From Labrenzia sp. DG1229 (lineage in GTDB: Bacteria; Pseudomonadota; Alphaproteobacteria; Rhizobiales; Stappiaceae), in NCBI RefSeq assembly GCF_000521215.1, contig NZ_KI928919.1, forward strand, positions 424,333 through 488,332: DNA of 64,000 bases. Direction: 5' to 3'. The notes below the pieces were generated by a model that was given only the letters and a program-made list of their open reading frames with translations, was not told where the DNA came from and did no database searches. Both the position numbers and the translations under genes were made by a program. Shown one piece after another: positions 20,258 to 27,883 of this stretch; the stretch's first letter is position 1, and every line of letters starts with the position of its first letter.

Positions 20258-20830
20258 TTGGACGGCGGACTTCAGCTCTACGCGCCTGACGGCAGGCGTC
20301 TTTATCTCAATGGCAGCGAACGATTGTCTTTTCTGGAGGCCGCAGAGCGGTCCCCGGACCGGATACGGCTGCTCTGCCGGGTGATCGCCTATTCCGGCTG
20401 CAGGCTCTCCGAGGCCTTGTCGCTGACGGCTCAGAGCTTCCAGGTGCAAACGGGTGTGGTGTCGATCCGCTCGCCGAAAAAGCGGAACAAGATCGTCTTT
20501 CGGAAAATCCCGTTGCCGGAAGATCTGGTCCAGGATCTCGGCATGGTGTTTGCGGCCGAGTTCGCCGGCGACCAGGTGGCGCCGCTCTGGTCGGTGTCCA
20601 GGTCGACAGCCTGGCGGCATCTGAAACACGTCATGGCTGTTGCCGGCATCACCGGACCGCAGGCCAATCCGAAAGGACTGCGGCATGCGTATGGCATCCA
20701 CGCCATCGCCTCGAGCGTGCCGCTGCACATGTTGCAGCGCTGGCTTGGTCATGCTGACATGAAGACGACCGCGATCTATGCTCAGGCGATCGGGCCGGAA
20801 GAACGGCAGATCGCGGCGCGGATGTGGTGA
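20258..20830 (+). CDS. short tyrosine recombinase (catalytic domain only)
   Basis: A 190-residue protein holding the catalytic domain of a tyrosine recombinase: first Arg in YSGCRLSEALSLT, Lys in RSPKKRNKIV, the KGLRHAYGIHA box (Arg and His of the second motif), and LGHADMKTTAIYAQ with the nucleophilic Tyr. Stand-alone recombinases with an N-terminus like LYAPDGRRLYL exist in alphaproteobacteria, so it may be a complete gene starting at TTG 20258 with AGGGT upstream. It is in the same frame as the end of the preceding integrase remnant, separated only by a TAG, so a degenerate single gene is the alternative. Confidence 0.65.
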   Translation: MDGGLQLYAPDGRRLYLNGSERLSFLEAAERSPDRIRLLCRVIAYSGCRLSEALSLTAQSFQVQTGVVSIRSPKKRNKIVFRKIPLPEDLVQDLGMVFAAEFAGDQVAPLWSVSRSTAWRHLKHVMAVAGITGPQANPKGLRHAYGIHAIASSVPLHMLQRWLGHADMKTTAIYAQAIGPEERQIAARMW

Positions 20831-20833
20831 TGC

Positions 20834-20914
20834 TTAAACACCATTTTTGACAAGGTGGAGAAAGCCAGCAATTACGATCACGATCAACACCACGACGACG
20901 ATCACGATAAGCAT
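20834..20914 (-). CDS. 26-residue single-helix membrane peptide
   Basis: ATG at 20914 is preceded by AAAGGA with 7-8 base spacing. The peptide has a near-perfect run of Ile/Val/Leu (MLIVIVVVVLIVIVIAGF) followed by HLVKNGV and a stop. This is one transmembrane helix with a short basic tail. It lies 35 bases downstream of the small Cys-rich gene on the same strand and antisense-convergent to the short integrase. Small hydrophobic peptides of this shape include type I toxins and regulatory membrane peptides; no function can be assigned. Confidence 0.55.
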   Translation of the reverse strand: MLIVIVVVVLIVIVIAGFLHLVKNGV

Positions 20915-20949
20915 TGGAGTTTCCTTTCGAAGGCGAGGGGCCTTTCTGA

Positions 20950-21270
20950 CTAAATGTCGTTTGGTTTGCCTGGAGGCGGTGGCAACCGGGTCCAGTGAGT
21001 GTGGTATCCAGGCCAGCCGCCAACCATAAATCGAGCCGCCGGGGTGTCTCCGTTTTCAGCGTGGGTATGGCATTCAACCGTATGACCAAGATCGAGAGGA
21101 TTGCCGACGTAGGGTGCTTCCGGTAGCCAATCGCCATCACGCCAACACCACCAAAGAACATCGCCGTCGCTTTCGTCCCACCAATCAGCGGGAAACGGAC
21201 CCTGGCAGGTCTCGATATGCTCTAAATGGTCTTCGAATTTCTGGCTGCATGCGCCGCATTCAAAAAGCAT
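20950..21270 (-). CDS. small Cys/Trp-rich protein, possible zinc finger
   Basis: About 106 residues starting MLFECGACSQKFEDHLEHI. CxxC is followed by His and Cys (EHIETC), a plausible zinc site, then acidic and Trp-rich sequence (DGDVLWWCWRDGDWLPEAP) and HTHAENGD. An in-frame ATG four codons upstream (21282) is also possible. Composition is protein-like and unlike an antisense shadow. Function unknown; small zinc-ribbon proteins are common in phage and satellite accessory regions. It may be co-transcribed with the downstream 26-residue peptide. Confidence 0.6.
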   Translation of the reverse strand: MLFECGACSQKFEDHLEHIETCQGPFPADWWDESDGDVLWWCWRDGDWLPEAPYVGNPLDLGHTVECHTHAENGDTPAARFMVGGWPGYHTHWTRLPPPPGKPNDI

Positions 21271-21289
21271 CTGCCGGGCCATCGTAGAG

Positions 21290-21550
21290 CCAGCAATCCC
21301 TGCAGTTCCTCTCGATCTGCCAGAGCTTCGCCTGGTCGGCACGTTCATTTCTGAAGACCGCGGTATTGCTCGCGCCCTGCTCATCGAACCAGAAGGCGGG
21401 TCAGAAGAAGTCTGGGTGGATGAAGACGGGCGATATGCGGACTGGATGCTGACTATCGTAAGCCCGGAAGCCGTGCGGCTGGAGGCGGGATATGAGAGTT
21501 TGACGTTAGAGTTGTGGGTGGGGGAAGAGCTAGAAGCCGCTGCTCAATAA
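21290..21550 (+). pseudogene. unidentified gene fragment
   Basis: A frame ending at TAA 21548 reads as convincing protein: ELRLVGTFISEDRGIARALL, then EEVWVDEDGRYADWMLTIV and SPEAVRLEAGYESLTLELW. There is no good start codon or ribosome-binding site, and the upstream part overlaps the minus-strand Cys-rich gene. The pattern (GTxIS..R.AR.L...G....W.L..I.PxxVxLE) is faintly like the periplasmic homology region of type II secretion GspC proteins, but I would not assign it. I read it as the 3' end of a gene truncated by rearrangement. Confidence 0.45.
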
Positions 21551-21945
21551 AATTTTCCGGTGTGACCCAATAAACTAAGCATCCATCTCACCCTGAATGA
21601 ATCTGTCGTCACAGCCAAAGGTGAACCAGTTGCAAGGAAATTGTCAAACACGTCCACCGCGAACGCTTATGGACAAGCAGCTCGCTGTCGAAGCACGCCG
21701 CGGCGATTTGAAACCGTTGAAGTGAATTCAGTTGGATTTCGACGAGCGCGCCGTCCATACAATGCTACGCGCGCCCATCGGCGCTACACAATACGCGAAG
21801 CTGGACGCTCAAAGACAGCTTACACAATCACCAATACGAAATTGAAAATAATGGAATTCAACTCGACTAATATCCAACGGAAAACCCGGGTCGGTTCAGT
21901 CACAACGTCCTCTTTCGCAAACTCCTGCATGTCGGGGGCCTCTTT
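21551..21945. other. intergenic region, no gene recognised
   Basis: About 395 bases between the unidentified fragment and the next small gene. One plus-strand frame (21641-21967) is open but Arg/Ser-rich with no ribosome-binding site and does not look coding. No RNA gene, terminator or repeat stands out. Confidence 0.5.
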
Positions 21946-22131
21946 TTACTCTTCGCCGAACAGGTGACGGCGCAGGATTATCTTGAGTTCCTGGATTGTA
22001 ACTGGCAAGAGATCCGGCCCATCGTCCGGTGATGTTCGGCCGGGTAGCTCAAAGATGTCGCGAATGATCCCGCCGATTAGCTCAGCCCGAACTTTCGGTT
22101 CGTCCTCTGCACCTTCGTAAAAGCGTTGCAT
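21946..22131 (-). CDS. 61-residue hypothetical protein
   Basis: Starts at ATG 22131 with GGAAGAG 4-8 bases upstream, a good ribosome-binding site. The sequence (KVRAELIGGIIRDIFELPGR, then LLPVTIQELKIILRRHLFG) is amphipathic and charged, as in many small phage or plasmid proteins. No family recognised. It is divergent from the 22213 gene with 81 bases between. Confidence 0.55.
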   Translation of the reverse strand: MQRFYEGAEDEPKVRAELIGGIIRDIFELPGRTSPDDGPDLLPVTIQELKIILRRHLFGEE

Positions 22132-22212
22132 TTGCTCTTCCTTTTAATCCATGGCAATGCCTATCTGCCTAAGGAGTTTTATTAATCCGCGATACATTCC
22201 AGAAAGATTTTG

Positions 22213-22740
22213 ATGGCTAGGTCTATTGTTGAAATAATGCAAGAACTCGAAAACGACAAAGAGTACTTGGCGCTTAAAGCGACAAAGGGCAAAGAATTTA
22301 GTCGTCTTGAAAGAATGTTTGCACAGGATGAAGTTGATTTGGTTGAAGAATTGAATAACGCTGGTTTTGATGTTTGCTCAGTATGGGATTTCGTTAATTT
22401 AGATAATAACTATTACAAGGCCAAGGATATACTTTTCAATCATTTGGAAATAAAACATCATCCTAGAATATTGGAGGGTATTGCTCGCGCTTTGGCAGTC
22501 CCTGAATTTGGGGGCGATGAAAGACTCTGGGCAACTTTGATCAAGATGTACGTAAATACTCTCCCGGATTCTGAAATCGAGATTTCTGAAGAGCGTGGGC
22601 TCCAACAGGGGATTGCAACCGCGCTGTCTGTGCTTGCCACTCCCTCGCGCCTCGAAGCTTTGAAGAATCTATTGAAAGAAAATCCAAACAGAGACGGCAC
22701 CGAGTTTTTCGAAGAACGAATTGCAGAACTTTCCTCATAA
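22213..22740 (+). CDS. hypothetical helical protein, HEAT-like
   Basis: A 175-residue, all-helical, acidic cytoplasmic protein in AT-rich DNA. Regions such as YYKAKDILFNHLEIKHHPRI and the paired LIKMYVNTLPDSEIEISEER, then GIATALSVLATPSRLEALKN, resemble two or three HEAT-type helical repeats, as found in immunity proteins and phage accessory proteins. ATG 22213 is used rather than the TTG immediately upstream. There is no signal peptide or membrane segment. No neighbour explains it; the codon and base use are clearly more AT-rich than the flanking chromosome, pointing to horizontal transfer. Confidence 0.65.
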   Translation: MARSIVEIMQELENDKEYLALKATKGKEFSRLERMFAQDEVDLVEELNNAGFDVCSVWDFVNLDNNYYKAKDILFNHLEIKHHPRILEGIARALAVPEFGGDERLWATLIKMYVNTLPDSEIEISEERGLQQGIATALSVLATPSRLEALKNLLKENPNRDGTEFFEERIAELSS

Positions 22741-22823
22741 AAGAAATCGCCATAAAATCTTCAACAAAAGGCTTGTTACCGGCATGGCAGCACTGGCCCT
22801 GAGAGCTTTTTCATGACGGGCCT

Positions 22824-22973
22824 CTATTTCTCATCTTCAGAATAGGTGCAGTCAGCGCACGTGATTGCACGCTTGTCGCCGGTGAATTGCTTCCCGCATT
22901 TATGGCACGCGCACCAATAGTTTCCCGGTGCCCACATGCCTTTCTGCGGTCGCTGATCGCCGTCTTTGAACAT
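22824..22973 (-). CDS. 49-residue zinc-ribbon protein
   Basis: Begins MFKDGDQRPQKGMWAPGNYW and carries CACHKCGKQF and ITCADCTYS: two CxxC knuckles about 16 residues apart, a classical zinc ribbon. It ends with TAG at 22824. The bases before its ATG (GCCCGGCAGATG on the minus strand) are the same as those before the ATG of the 20950-21270 gene. Small CxxC proteins like this occur in phage and satellite genomes; function unknown. Confidence 0.6.
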   Translation of the reverse strand: MFKDGDQRPQKGMWAPGNYWCACHKCGKQFTGDKRAITCADCTYSEDEK

Positions 22974-22982
22974 CTGCCGGGC

Positions 22983-23174
22983 GGCTTAAGCCAAACCTCA
23001 GCGGAGCATATTGCGCCGAACCTGAACCTATGGCTTTGGCGACCGATCCTGTCTGAGCCTTCGATCTATACTCAGTCAGCCCTTCGCTCATGGGTAACGC
23101 TTCAAGATGTCATGGACGCCCATGAAGCTTTGGATTTGAAGTCTGCGATTCTGGAGAAGCGGTCTAACACCTAG
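22983..23174 (+). pseudogene. fragment resembling a phage structural-region protein
   Basis: The frame ending at TAG 23172 reads LWLWRPILSEPSIYTQSALR and then WVTLQDVMDAHEALDLKSAI. The second half (W..L.D..DAHEALDLK) resembles short proteins encoded near phage tail genes, but this is a weak similarity by eye. There is no start codon in a sensible place. I read it as the 3' end of a gene left behind by deletion. Confidence 0.35.
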
Positions 23175-23358
23175 TTCTGCACTTCTGGCAGCGCCAGGAA
23201 TGCGTTGAAGATATTATCGCGACGATTGCATAGACGATCAGCCAAAAGCCACCAGTAATCATGGAAAGCACAAGGTGCAGGATATGGTTGGGGCAACTCT
23301 TCTCGCATGGCATCGGTTCACCGCATGAAGAGCAGTATAGGGTTTGTACCCTTCTCAT
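23164..23358 (-). CDS. 64-residue zinc-ribbon membrane protein
   Basis: ATG 23358 has AAGGA 8 bases upstream. The protein opens with a CSSCGEPMPC knuckle and KSCPNH, has one or two hydrophobic helices (LHLVLSMITGGFWLIVYAIV) and closes with WRCQKCRTRC, so two cysteine pairs flank the membrane segment. This layout (zinc ribbon, helix, zinc ribbon) occurs in many short proteins of mobile elements. Function unknown. Confidence 0.65.
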   Translation of the reverse strand: MRRVQTLYCSSCGEPMPCEKSCPNHILHLVLSMITGGFWLIVYAIVAIISSTHSWRCQKCRTRC

Positions 23359-23526
23359 TGATCGTCCTTTCAAGCACCGCTCAAAGATGGACGCTAGCCA
23401 GGTGAAATTCAACCAATGATCGTAGATGAGTTGATTGCCGTTGCCGGTGTGCGGGTGTCCGTCATCAGGTAAATTGAGACATCAAACGGCCTGACTAAAG
23501 GAGGGTCTGGCGCATCTGGATTTCAG

Positions 23527-24507
23527 TTAAGCAGCGGATTTGTCGTGCTGCAAGCGTCGTTGTTTCATGGTCCTCCTTTTGATCTTTTCTCGTTCGAGCA
23601 GGATGGTCTGGCCACGCCCGGTATAGACGTCGGCCGGGGTGAGATTGTTCAGGCTCTCGTGATAGCGCCGATGGTTATAGTATCCGATAAAGGCGTCGAC
23701 CTGTGCTTCCAGGTCTTCTGGCAGAAAGTAGTTTTCCAAGAGGATCCGGTTCTTCAAGGTCTGATGCCAACGCTCGATCTTACCCTGGGTCTGCGGGTGA
23801 TAGGGGGCACCGCGCGTGTGCGTCATGCCCTTTCCGGCAAGATATTCTGCCAGATCTCCGGAGATATAAGACGGCCCGTTGTCTGAGAGAAGTCTCGGGC
23901 GATGGACGACGTTGACTTCATCGAGCCCGGAAGCCTCCAGTGCCAGATCGAGTGTGTCCTGAACATCGCTCGCAGCCATGCCGGAACACAGTTTCCAGGC
24001 GATGATGTATCGGGAGAAGTCGTCCAGCACGGTGGATAGATAGAACCATCCCCAGCCGATCACCTTCAGATACGTAAAATCGGTCTGCCAGAGCTGGTTG
24101 GGTGCCGTGGTTTTCTCCCGGAACTCATCGGCGGCTTTCATCACGATGAAGGCCGGGCTGGTGATGAGGTCGCAGGCCTTCAGAAGCCTGTAAACACTGG
24201 CTTCCGAGACGAAGTAACGGCGTTCGTCAGTGAACTTGATCGCCAGTTCTCTGGGGGATAATTCAGGCTCGTCGAGCGCCATTTCGAGCACCTGCTCGCG
24301 CACGGCATTCGGGATGCGGTTCCACACGCGGCCCGAGCCGCCGCGCCGGTCCGTGAGCGCGACCTCGCCAAAGCGGCGATAAAGGTCATACCAGCGATAA
24401 AAGGTCGGCCGGGAAACGCCGACCTGTTCCAGTGTTTTCTTCACCGGCTGGTGCGAGGTTTCGACCAGGCGGATGATTTCGAGCTTCTCGGAGGCGGGAT
24501 ATCTCAT
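23527..24507 (-). CDS. IS3-family transposase OrfB (DDE integrase core)
   Basis: A 326-residue transposase catalytic subunit. An N-terminal helix-turn-helix (VGVSRPTFYRWYDLYRRFG) is followed by the rve core with the DDE residues in WQTDFTYLKVIG (D), LLSDNGPSYISG (D) and QTQGKIERWHQTLKN (E). Its ATG overlaps the OrfA stop by 4 bases (ATGA), so translation is coupled; IS3 elements usually also make an OrfAB fusion by -1 frameshifting. All expected motifs are present, so it may be active. Confidence 0.95.
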   Translation of the reverse strand: MRYPASEKLEIIRLVETSHQPVKKTLEQVGVSRPTFYRWYDLYRRFGEVALTDRRGGSGRVWNRIPNAVREQVLEMALDEPELSPRELAIKFTDERRYFVSEASVYRLLKACDLITSPAFIVMKAADEFREKTTAPNQLWQTDFTYLKVIGWGWFYLSTVLDDFSRYIIAWKLCSGMAASDVQDTLDLALEASGLDEVNVVHRPRLLSDNGPSYISGDLAEYLAGKGMTHTRGAPYHPQTQGKIERWHQTLKNRILLENYFLPEDLEAQVDAFIGYYNHRRYHESLNNLTPADVYTGRGQTILLEREKIKRRTMKQRRLQHDKSAA

Positions 24508-24875
24508 TCGATATCCTCCCCATCCGCGATCACGCTTTTTTTGAGAACACGGTTTTCCAGCGTCAGGTCGGCCACTACTTCTTTCAGGTCACCCATCTCA
24601 CGCTTTAGATCCGTCACTTCACTAGACGTCGCCTGTCGCTCGGTGTCGCCTGAAAGCCGCTTCTTGCCAGCCTCCAGGAACTCCTTCGACCAAGTGTAGT
24701 AGAGCCCCTGCGCGATCCCCTCACGCCGGCAAAGTTCGGCGATCGAATACTCCCCACGCAAGCCTTCCAGCACGATACGGATCTTCTCCTCGGCTGAGAA
24801 TTTACGCCGGGTCTTCCGGCGAATGTCTTTTACATGTTTCTCGGCCGATACTTCCGGCCCGGATTTCTGTCTCAT
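24504..24875 (-). CDS. IS3-family transposase OrfA (DNA-binding subunit)
   Basis: A 123-residue protein with the transposase_8 helix-turn-helix (KFSAEEKIRIVLEGLRGEYS, then IAELCRREGIAQGLYYTWSK) and a C-terminal leucine-zipper-like helix (VTDLKREMGDLKEVVADLTL) for dimerisation with OrfB. It binds the terminal repeats of the element. It ends within the OrfB start codon overlap at 24504-24507. Confidence 0.93.
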   Translation of the reverse strand: MRQKSGPEVSAEKHVKDIRRKTRRKFSAEEKIRIVLEGLRGEYSIAELCRREGIAQGLYYTWSKEFLEAGKKRLSGDTERQATSSEVTDLKREMGDLKEVVADLTLENRVLKKSVIADGEDIE

Positions 24876-24941
24876 CTTCGCTCCCTTGGCGGGCTACGAT
24901 CTGCCAGAAATCCTCCTTAAGCAATTTGACCGATTTGTCTC

Positions 24942-25814
24942 GTGGTCGCTGACGGGGAACACAGTGAGGCATTTGGATTCGCCTTCTTGAACATCGCGAC
25001 TGCGTGGTTCTTCGGCCGACTTGGAGTGCCCGAAATCGGACACAAGAGCAAATTTCGAGCTTTTGTCGGAATCAATTCTCTAGTTATCTATTTCGCTTTT
25101 ACGGTCGTTCTAAACCTTGCACTCGCACACTATAGAGACGTGGCAGAAGGCTTAACCACAGGCGGTGGTTTGATCGTGATGGAGCGACTTCTTGCTAGAC
25201 CGTTTCACCTAGACGACATCATGTCTTGGATTTTGTTCGGAGTGGGTGCCGCTTTTTCGCTTATTGCTTTCTTGGACGGTTTTTTTTGGACAGACCCCTA
25301 TCCTCAATATGGAGCTGTACAAAGGCGGCTCGAAAAAAGGCGTGTTGTGTACGCTGAAACAAAAAAGAAACTAGTCGACGACCTGAACGACGTTAGAGAG
25401 AACTACTGTGACCAAATTGACGAAATTAGCCGAGATCTCTCCGATCGAAGGGGCGAGTTTGACGCCATTCTTTCGCACCGATCACGATTGGTTCGCTTGT
25501 TCGACCAACACCAATCCCATTTAGAAGTTTCGTGCAATTCACTGTTAAATATCTACAGGGAAGCAAACCGACGCGCGCGATCAAATAGAGCGCCCAAGCG
25601 CTTTTCATCACCCTACAAAATCGACCGGGTTCAGGTGGCAGCAAACGTTGAAGGTGAACGCAGGCCAGAAGAGATACGGAGGTGGGTCGCAGACGCTCAT
25701 GAAATGCTCAGCCATGAGAACAAGACAATTCACGAGGAATTCGAGACCGCTTTGGAAAACTACGAGCAACTCGATGACTTGATAAAACCCAGTGGAGCCC
25801 CGAATGGCTCGTGA
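24942..25814 (+). CDS. membrane protein with coiled coil, first gene of a Zorya-like membrane operon, N-terminus possibly lost
   Basis: No family recognised. Three hydrophobic helices lie near residues 10-22, 45-63 and 98-115, followed by a charged coiled coil (about 125-200; YAETKKKLVDDLNDVRENY) and a cytoplasmic-looking tail. The frame opens at GTG 24942 inside the right end of the IS3 element, and the first seven residues (MVADGEH) are IS-derived if the IS ends near 24961. The native N-terminus and promoter may therefore be missing. Its stop overlaps the start of the next gene by 11 bases, showing translational coupling with the VWA gene. AT-rich relative to the chromosome. Confidence 0.7.
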   Translation: MVADGEHSEAFGFAFLNIATAWFFGRLGVPEIGHKSKFRAFVGINSLVIYFAFTVVLNLALAHYRDVAEGLTTGGGLIVMERLLARPFHLDDIMSWILFGVGAAFSLIAFLDGFFWTDPYPQYGAVQRRLEKRRVVYAETKKKLVDDLNDVRENYCDQIDEISRDLSDRRGEFDAILSHRSRLVRLFDQHQSHLEVSCNSLLNIYREANRRARSNRAPKRFSSPYKIDRVQVAANVEGERRPEEIRRWVADAHEMLSHENKTIHEEFETALENYEQLDDLIKPSGAPNGS

Positions 25815-26637
25815 TCGGCGACGGCGCAGCTCACGTCATAAGAATGCTGCAAACCTTTCTCTGATTTTTGCAGCTGCGATTATTATATTGGCTTGCATTG
25901 CAGCAGTCGGAGGTTTCTTCTATTGGAAAATTACAGCAGTTGACCGTCCTGAACTCCTCGCCAGTACTCTTTGTCCCGTGGACGGTCCATACGAGACAAC
26001 TGTGGTTTTAATCGACTCTTCGGACTCAATACCTGATGTTGGCCGCCAGCAAATAGAACAATATCTCAATGACCTAGCTGACGATCTGGCGGATTATGGC
26101 TTGCTCGAGCTTCGAATCCTAGAACCAGAAACACCCGGTGGTCGAATTGCGTTCAGCAAGTGCAATCCAGGCAACGGGGCAAACCTGAGCGTGCTCACTG
26201 CTAATCCCGAAATGGCAAGACGTAAATGGGCATCTTCATTCAGAGAACCGCTACGAGAGGCACTTATATCGAGTCTCTCTCCTTCAGAGGCAAACTCCTC
26301 ACCTATTCTAGAGACCATTCAAAGAATTGCAGTAACTCATTTTACAGGAAAGAAAGCGGAGCACAGAACAAACCGGCTAATCATCGTTTCTGATATGTTG
26401 GAGCATGGTCAAGACTACAGTCACTATCGCGATGGTACGTCTTACACTCGATATCAATCTAGCCCTGCACACAGGAAGTTTAGTACGGATCTAAGCGGTA
26501 CCGCTGTTTCGATAAAGTACATTGAGCGCCTCAATTCGCCGGTCAGCTCGGGCGCTCATATGGAATTTTGGGCTGAATGGATCCAGTCAAATGATGGTTG
26601 GTTGTTCAGCGCCGAAAAACTTCAGGGGGCTGGTTAG
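25804..26637 (+). CDS. membrane-anchored VWA-like protein, second gene of the membrane operon
   Basis: A 277-residue protein with a basic N-terminus (RDRRRRSSRHK), one membrane helix (about 18-40, LSLIFAAAIIILACIAAVGG) and a periplasmic domain resembling von Willebrand factor A. A MIDAS-like metal site is visible as DSSDS at residues 71-75 (DxSxS) in TTVVLIDSSDSIPDVG, and the strand RLIIVSDMLEH supplies the usual later Asp. VWA domains mediate metal-dependent protein contacts. ATG 25804 is preferred to GTG 25792. It overlaps the upstream gene by 11 bases and is 6 bases from the next gene, so all should be one transcript. Confidence 0.75.
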   Translation: MARDRRRRSSRHKNAANLSLIFAAAIIILACIAAVGGFFYWKITAVDRPELLASTLCPVDGPYETTVVLIDSSDSIPDVGRQQIEQYLNDLADDLADYGLLELRILEPETPGGRIAFSKCNPGNGANLSVLTANPEMARRKWASSFREPLREALISSLSPSEANSSPILETIQRIAVTHFTGKKAEHRTNRLIIVSDMLEHGQDYSHYRDGTSYTRYQSSPAHRKFSTDLSGTAVSIKYIERLNSPVSSGAHMEFWAEWIQSNDGWLFSAEKLQGAG

Positions 26638-26643
26638 AGAACG

Positions 26644-27882
26644 ATGGCACGCAGAAGTGAAACAAAATCACGATCCAGGTTGGCTGGCTTGTCTTTTTTC
26701 ACGTTTTTTGTTGCTGGTAGTGCCTACATTATCGCGGCAAAGAATTTCGAGCTGCCCCCTTTTGTTGTAACTTTTATTCCAATCGGAATAATGGCGATCT
26801 ATGCGCTGGCATCGAAATACATACCGGGCCTAAGATTACGCGATGATCAGAATGGAGATAATTGTTACTATCTCGGCTTTCTCTACACGCTCACAAGTCT
26901 CGGCATGTCGTTGTATCAATTTGATATTACATCTTCTGGTGAAAGCATTATACAAAACTTTGGCGTAGCGGTCGCTAGCACAATTGCGGGCGTAGCATTT
27001 CGAGTTTTATTTCATCAAATGCGTCTCGACCCAGAAGATGTTGAAGCAGCGGCTCGGCTTGAACTTGCTGAGGCTTCTCGGCGTGTCAGACGCGAACTTG
27101 ATGCTTCTGTACGAGATCTTGCAGTATTCCGACGCGCAACGGAGCAACAGATAAACGAAGGATTTGTTGAGGTTCAAAGTAGTTTGAATGAAGTAACTAC
27201 GAAAATTGTCAATACTTTCGATGAATTAGCGAAATCTGCCTCAAAACCCATCGAAGACGTTTCTATCAGTTCCAAAGATACAATTTCATCTCTGTCTGAT
27301 TCAATAAGCAATAGCTTGACTGAGGCGGCGCAAACGCTTGCTAACCAAAGCGAGAATCTGGCCACTGCCAGCGGGGAAATTTCAAAATCCCTCGAAACAA
27401 CGGCTTCTCAACTAAACGATATGCAGACACCCGATAAGGTGATTGAGATCCAGCTCACTCCTATCGCAAATGAACTCTCGCTAGCTGTTCAGGAATTCAG
27501 CACACGCTTGGATGCCAGAGCTGCCTCCGAAGACGGAATCTTAAAGGCGCTTCTAGACAGCAACAATTCCAGCGAAGCGCAATATGAGAAACTCTTGGAG
27601 ACGGCAGAATCCATGTGGTCGGCTGCCAAAGTCATCCAGGACAACGCAAAGCGAGAAGAACACTCTTCACAGGTGCTTTTCGAAGTTTCTAACTCCGTCA
27701 GAGATGCTGTCATCCAGACGAAGGCAAATGCAGAGCAGGTGCAATCAATCATTGTAAATCTCAACCATTTCTTGCAAAGCAATTCAGAAACCGTAGCTTT
27801 GGCAGGATTGACGCAAAGCATCAATGAATTAGTGAGAACAATTGGTGACGCGAACGCAGACGGGAATAATATGGCCAGATGA
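26644..27882 (+). CDS. MotA/TolQ/ZorA-like channel protein with long coiled-coil tail
   Basis: A 412-residue protein. Four hydrophobic segments (about 14-33, 40-58, 75-92, 102-121) are followed by nearly 280 residues of helical, heptad-rich sequence. The third and fourth helices (YYLGFLYTLTSLGMSLYQF, then IIQNFGVAVASTIAGVAFRV) have the pattern of the paired channel helices in MotA/TolQ/ExbB proteins: LGxLxTLxxLG and a small-residue GVAxASTIAGVAxR helix. The long cytoplasmic coil is a hallmark of ZorA of the Zorya anti-phage system. The neighbouring OmpA-domain gene supplies the matching ZorB/MotB-like partner. Similarity is judged by eye; no search was run. Confidence 0.65.
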   Translation: MARRSETKSRSRLAGLSFFTFFVAGSAYIIAAKNFELPPFVVTFIPIGIMAIYALASKYIPGLRLRDDQNGDNCYYLGFLYTLTSLGMSLYQFDITSSGESIIQNFGVAVASTIAGVAFRVLFHQMRLDPEDVEAAARLELAEASRRVRRELDASVRDLAVFRRATEQQINEGFVEVQSSLNEVTTKIVNTFDELAKSASKPIEDVSISSKDTISSLSDSISNSLTEAAQTLANQSENLATASGEISKSLETTASQLNDMQTPDKVIEIQLTPIANELSLAVQEFSTRLDARAASEDGILKALLDSNNSSEAQYEKLLETAESMWSAAKVIQDNAKREEHSSQVLFEVSNSVRDAVIQTKANAEQVQSIIVNLNHFLQSNSETVALAGLTQSINELVRTIGDANADGNNMAR

Positions 27883-27883
27883 C

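Larger units (their letters stand above)
23456..24961 (-). mobile_element. IS3-family insertion sequence
   Basis: A two-frame IS3-type element of about 1.5 kb. Imperfect terminal inverted repeats can be aligned: left TGTCCGTCATCAGG...GAGACA and right (reversed) TGTTCCCCGTCAGC...GAGACA, with AAGGAGG and CTGGC further inside both ends. I could not find a matching target duplication, so the exact outer ends are uncertain by several bases. The right end abuts or enters the 5' end of the membrane operon at 24942. Confidence 0.8.

Noticed and set aside
21641..21967. A 108-residue plus-strand frame in the left island
   Set aside because: No ribosome-binding site, Arg/Ser/Thr-rich with no hydrophobic core, and overlaps the better-supported minus-strand 61-residue gene.
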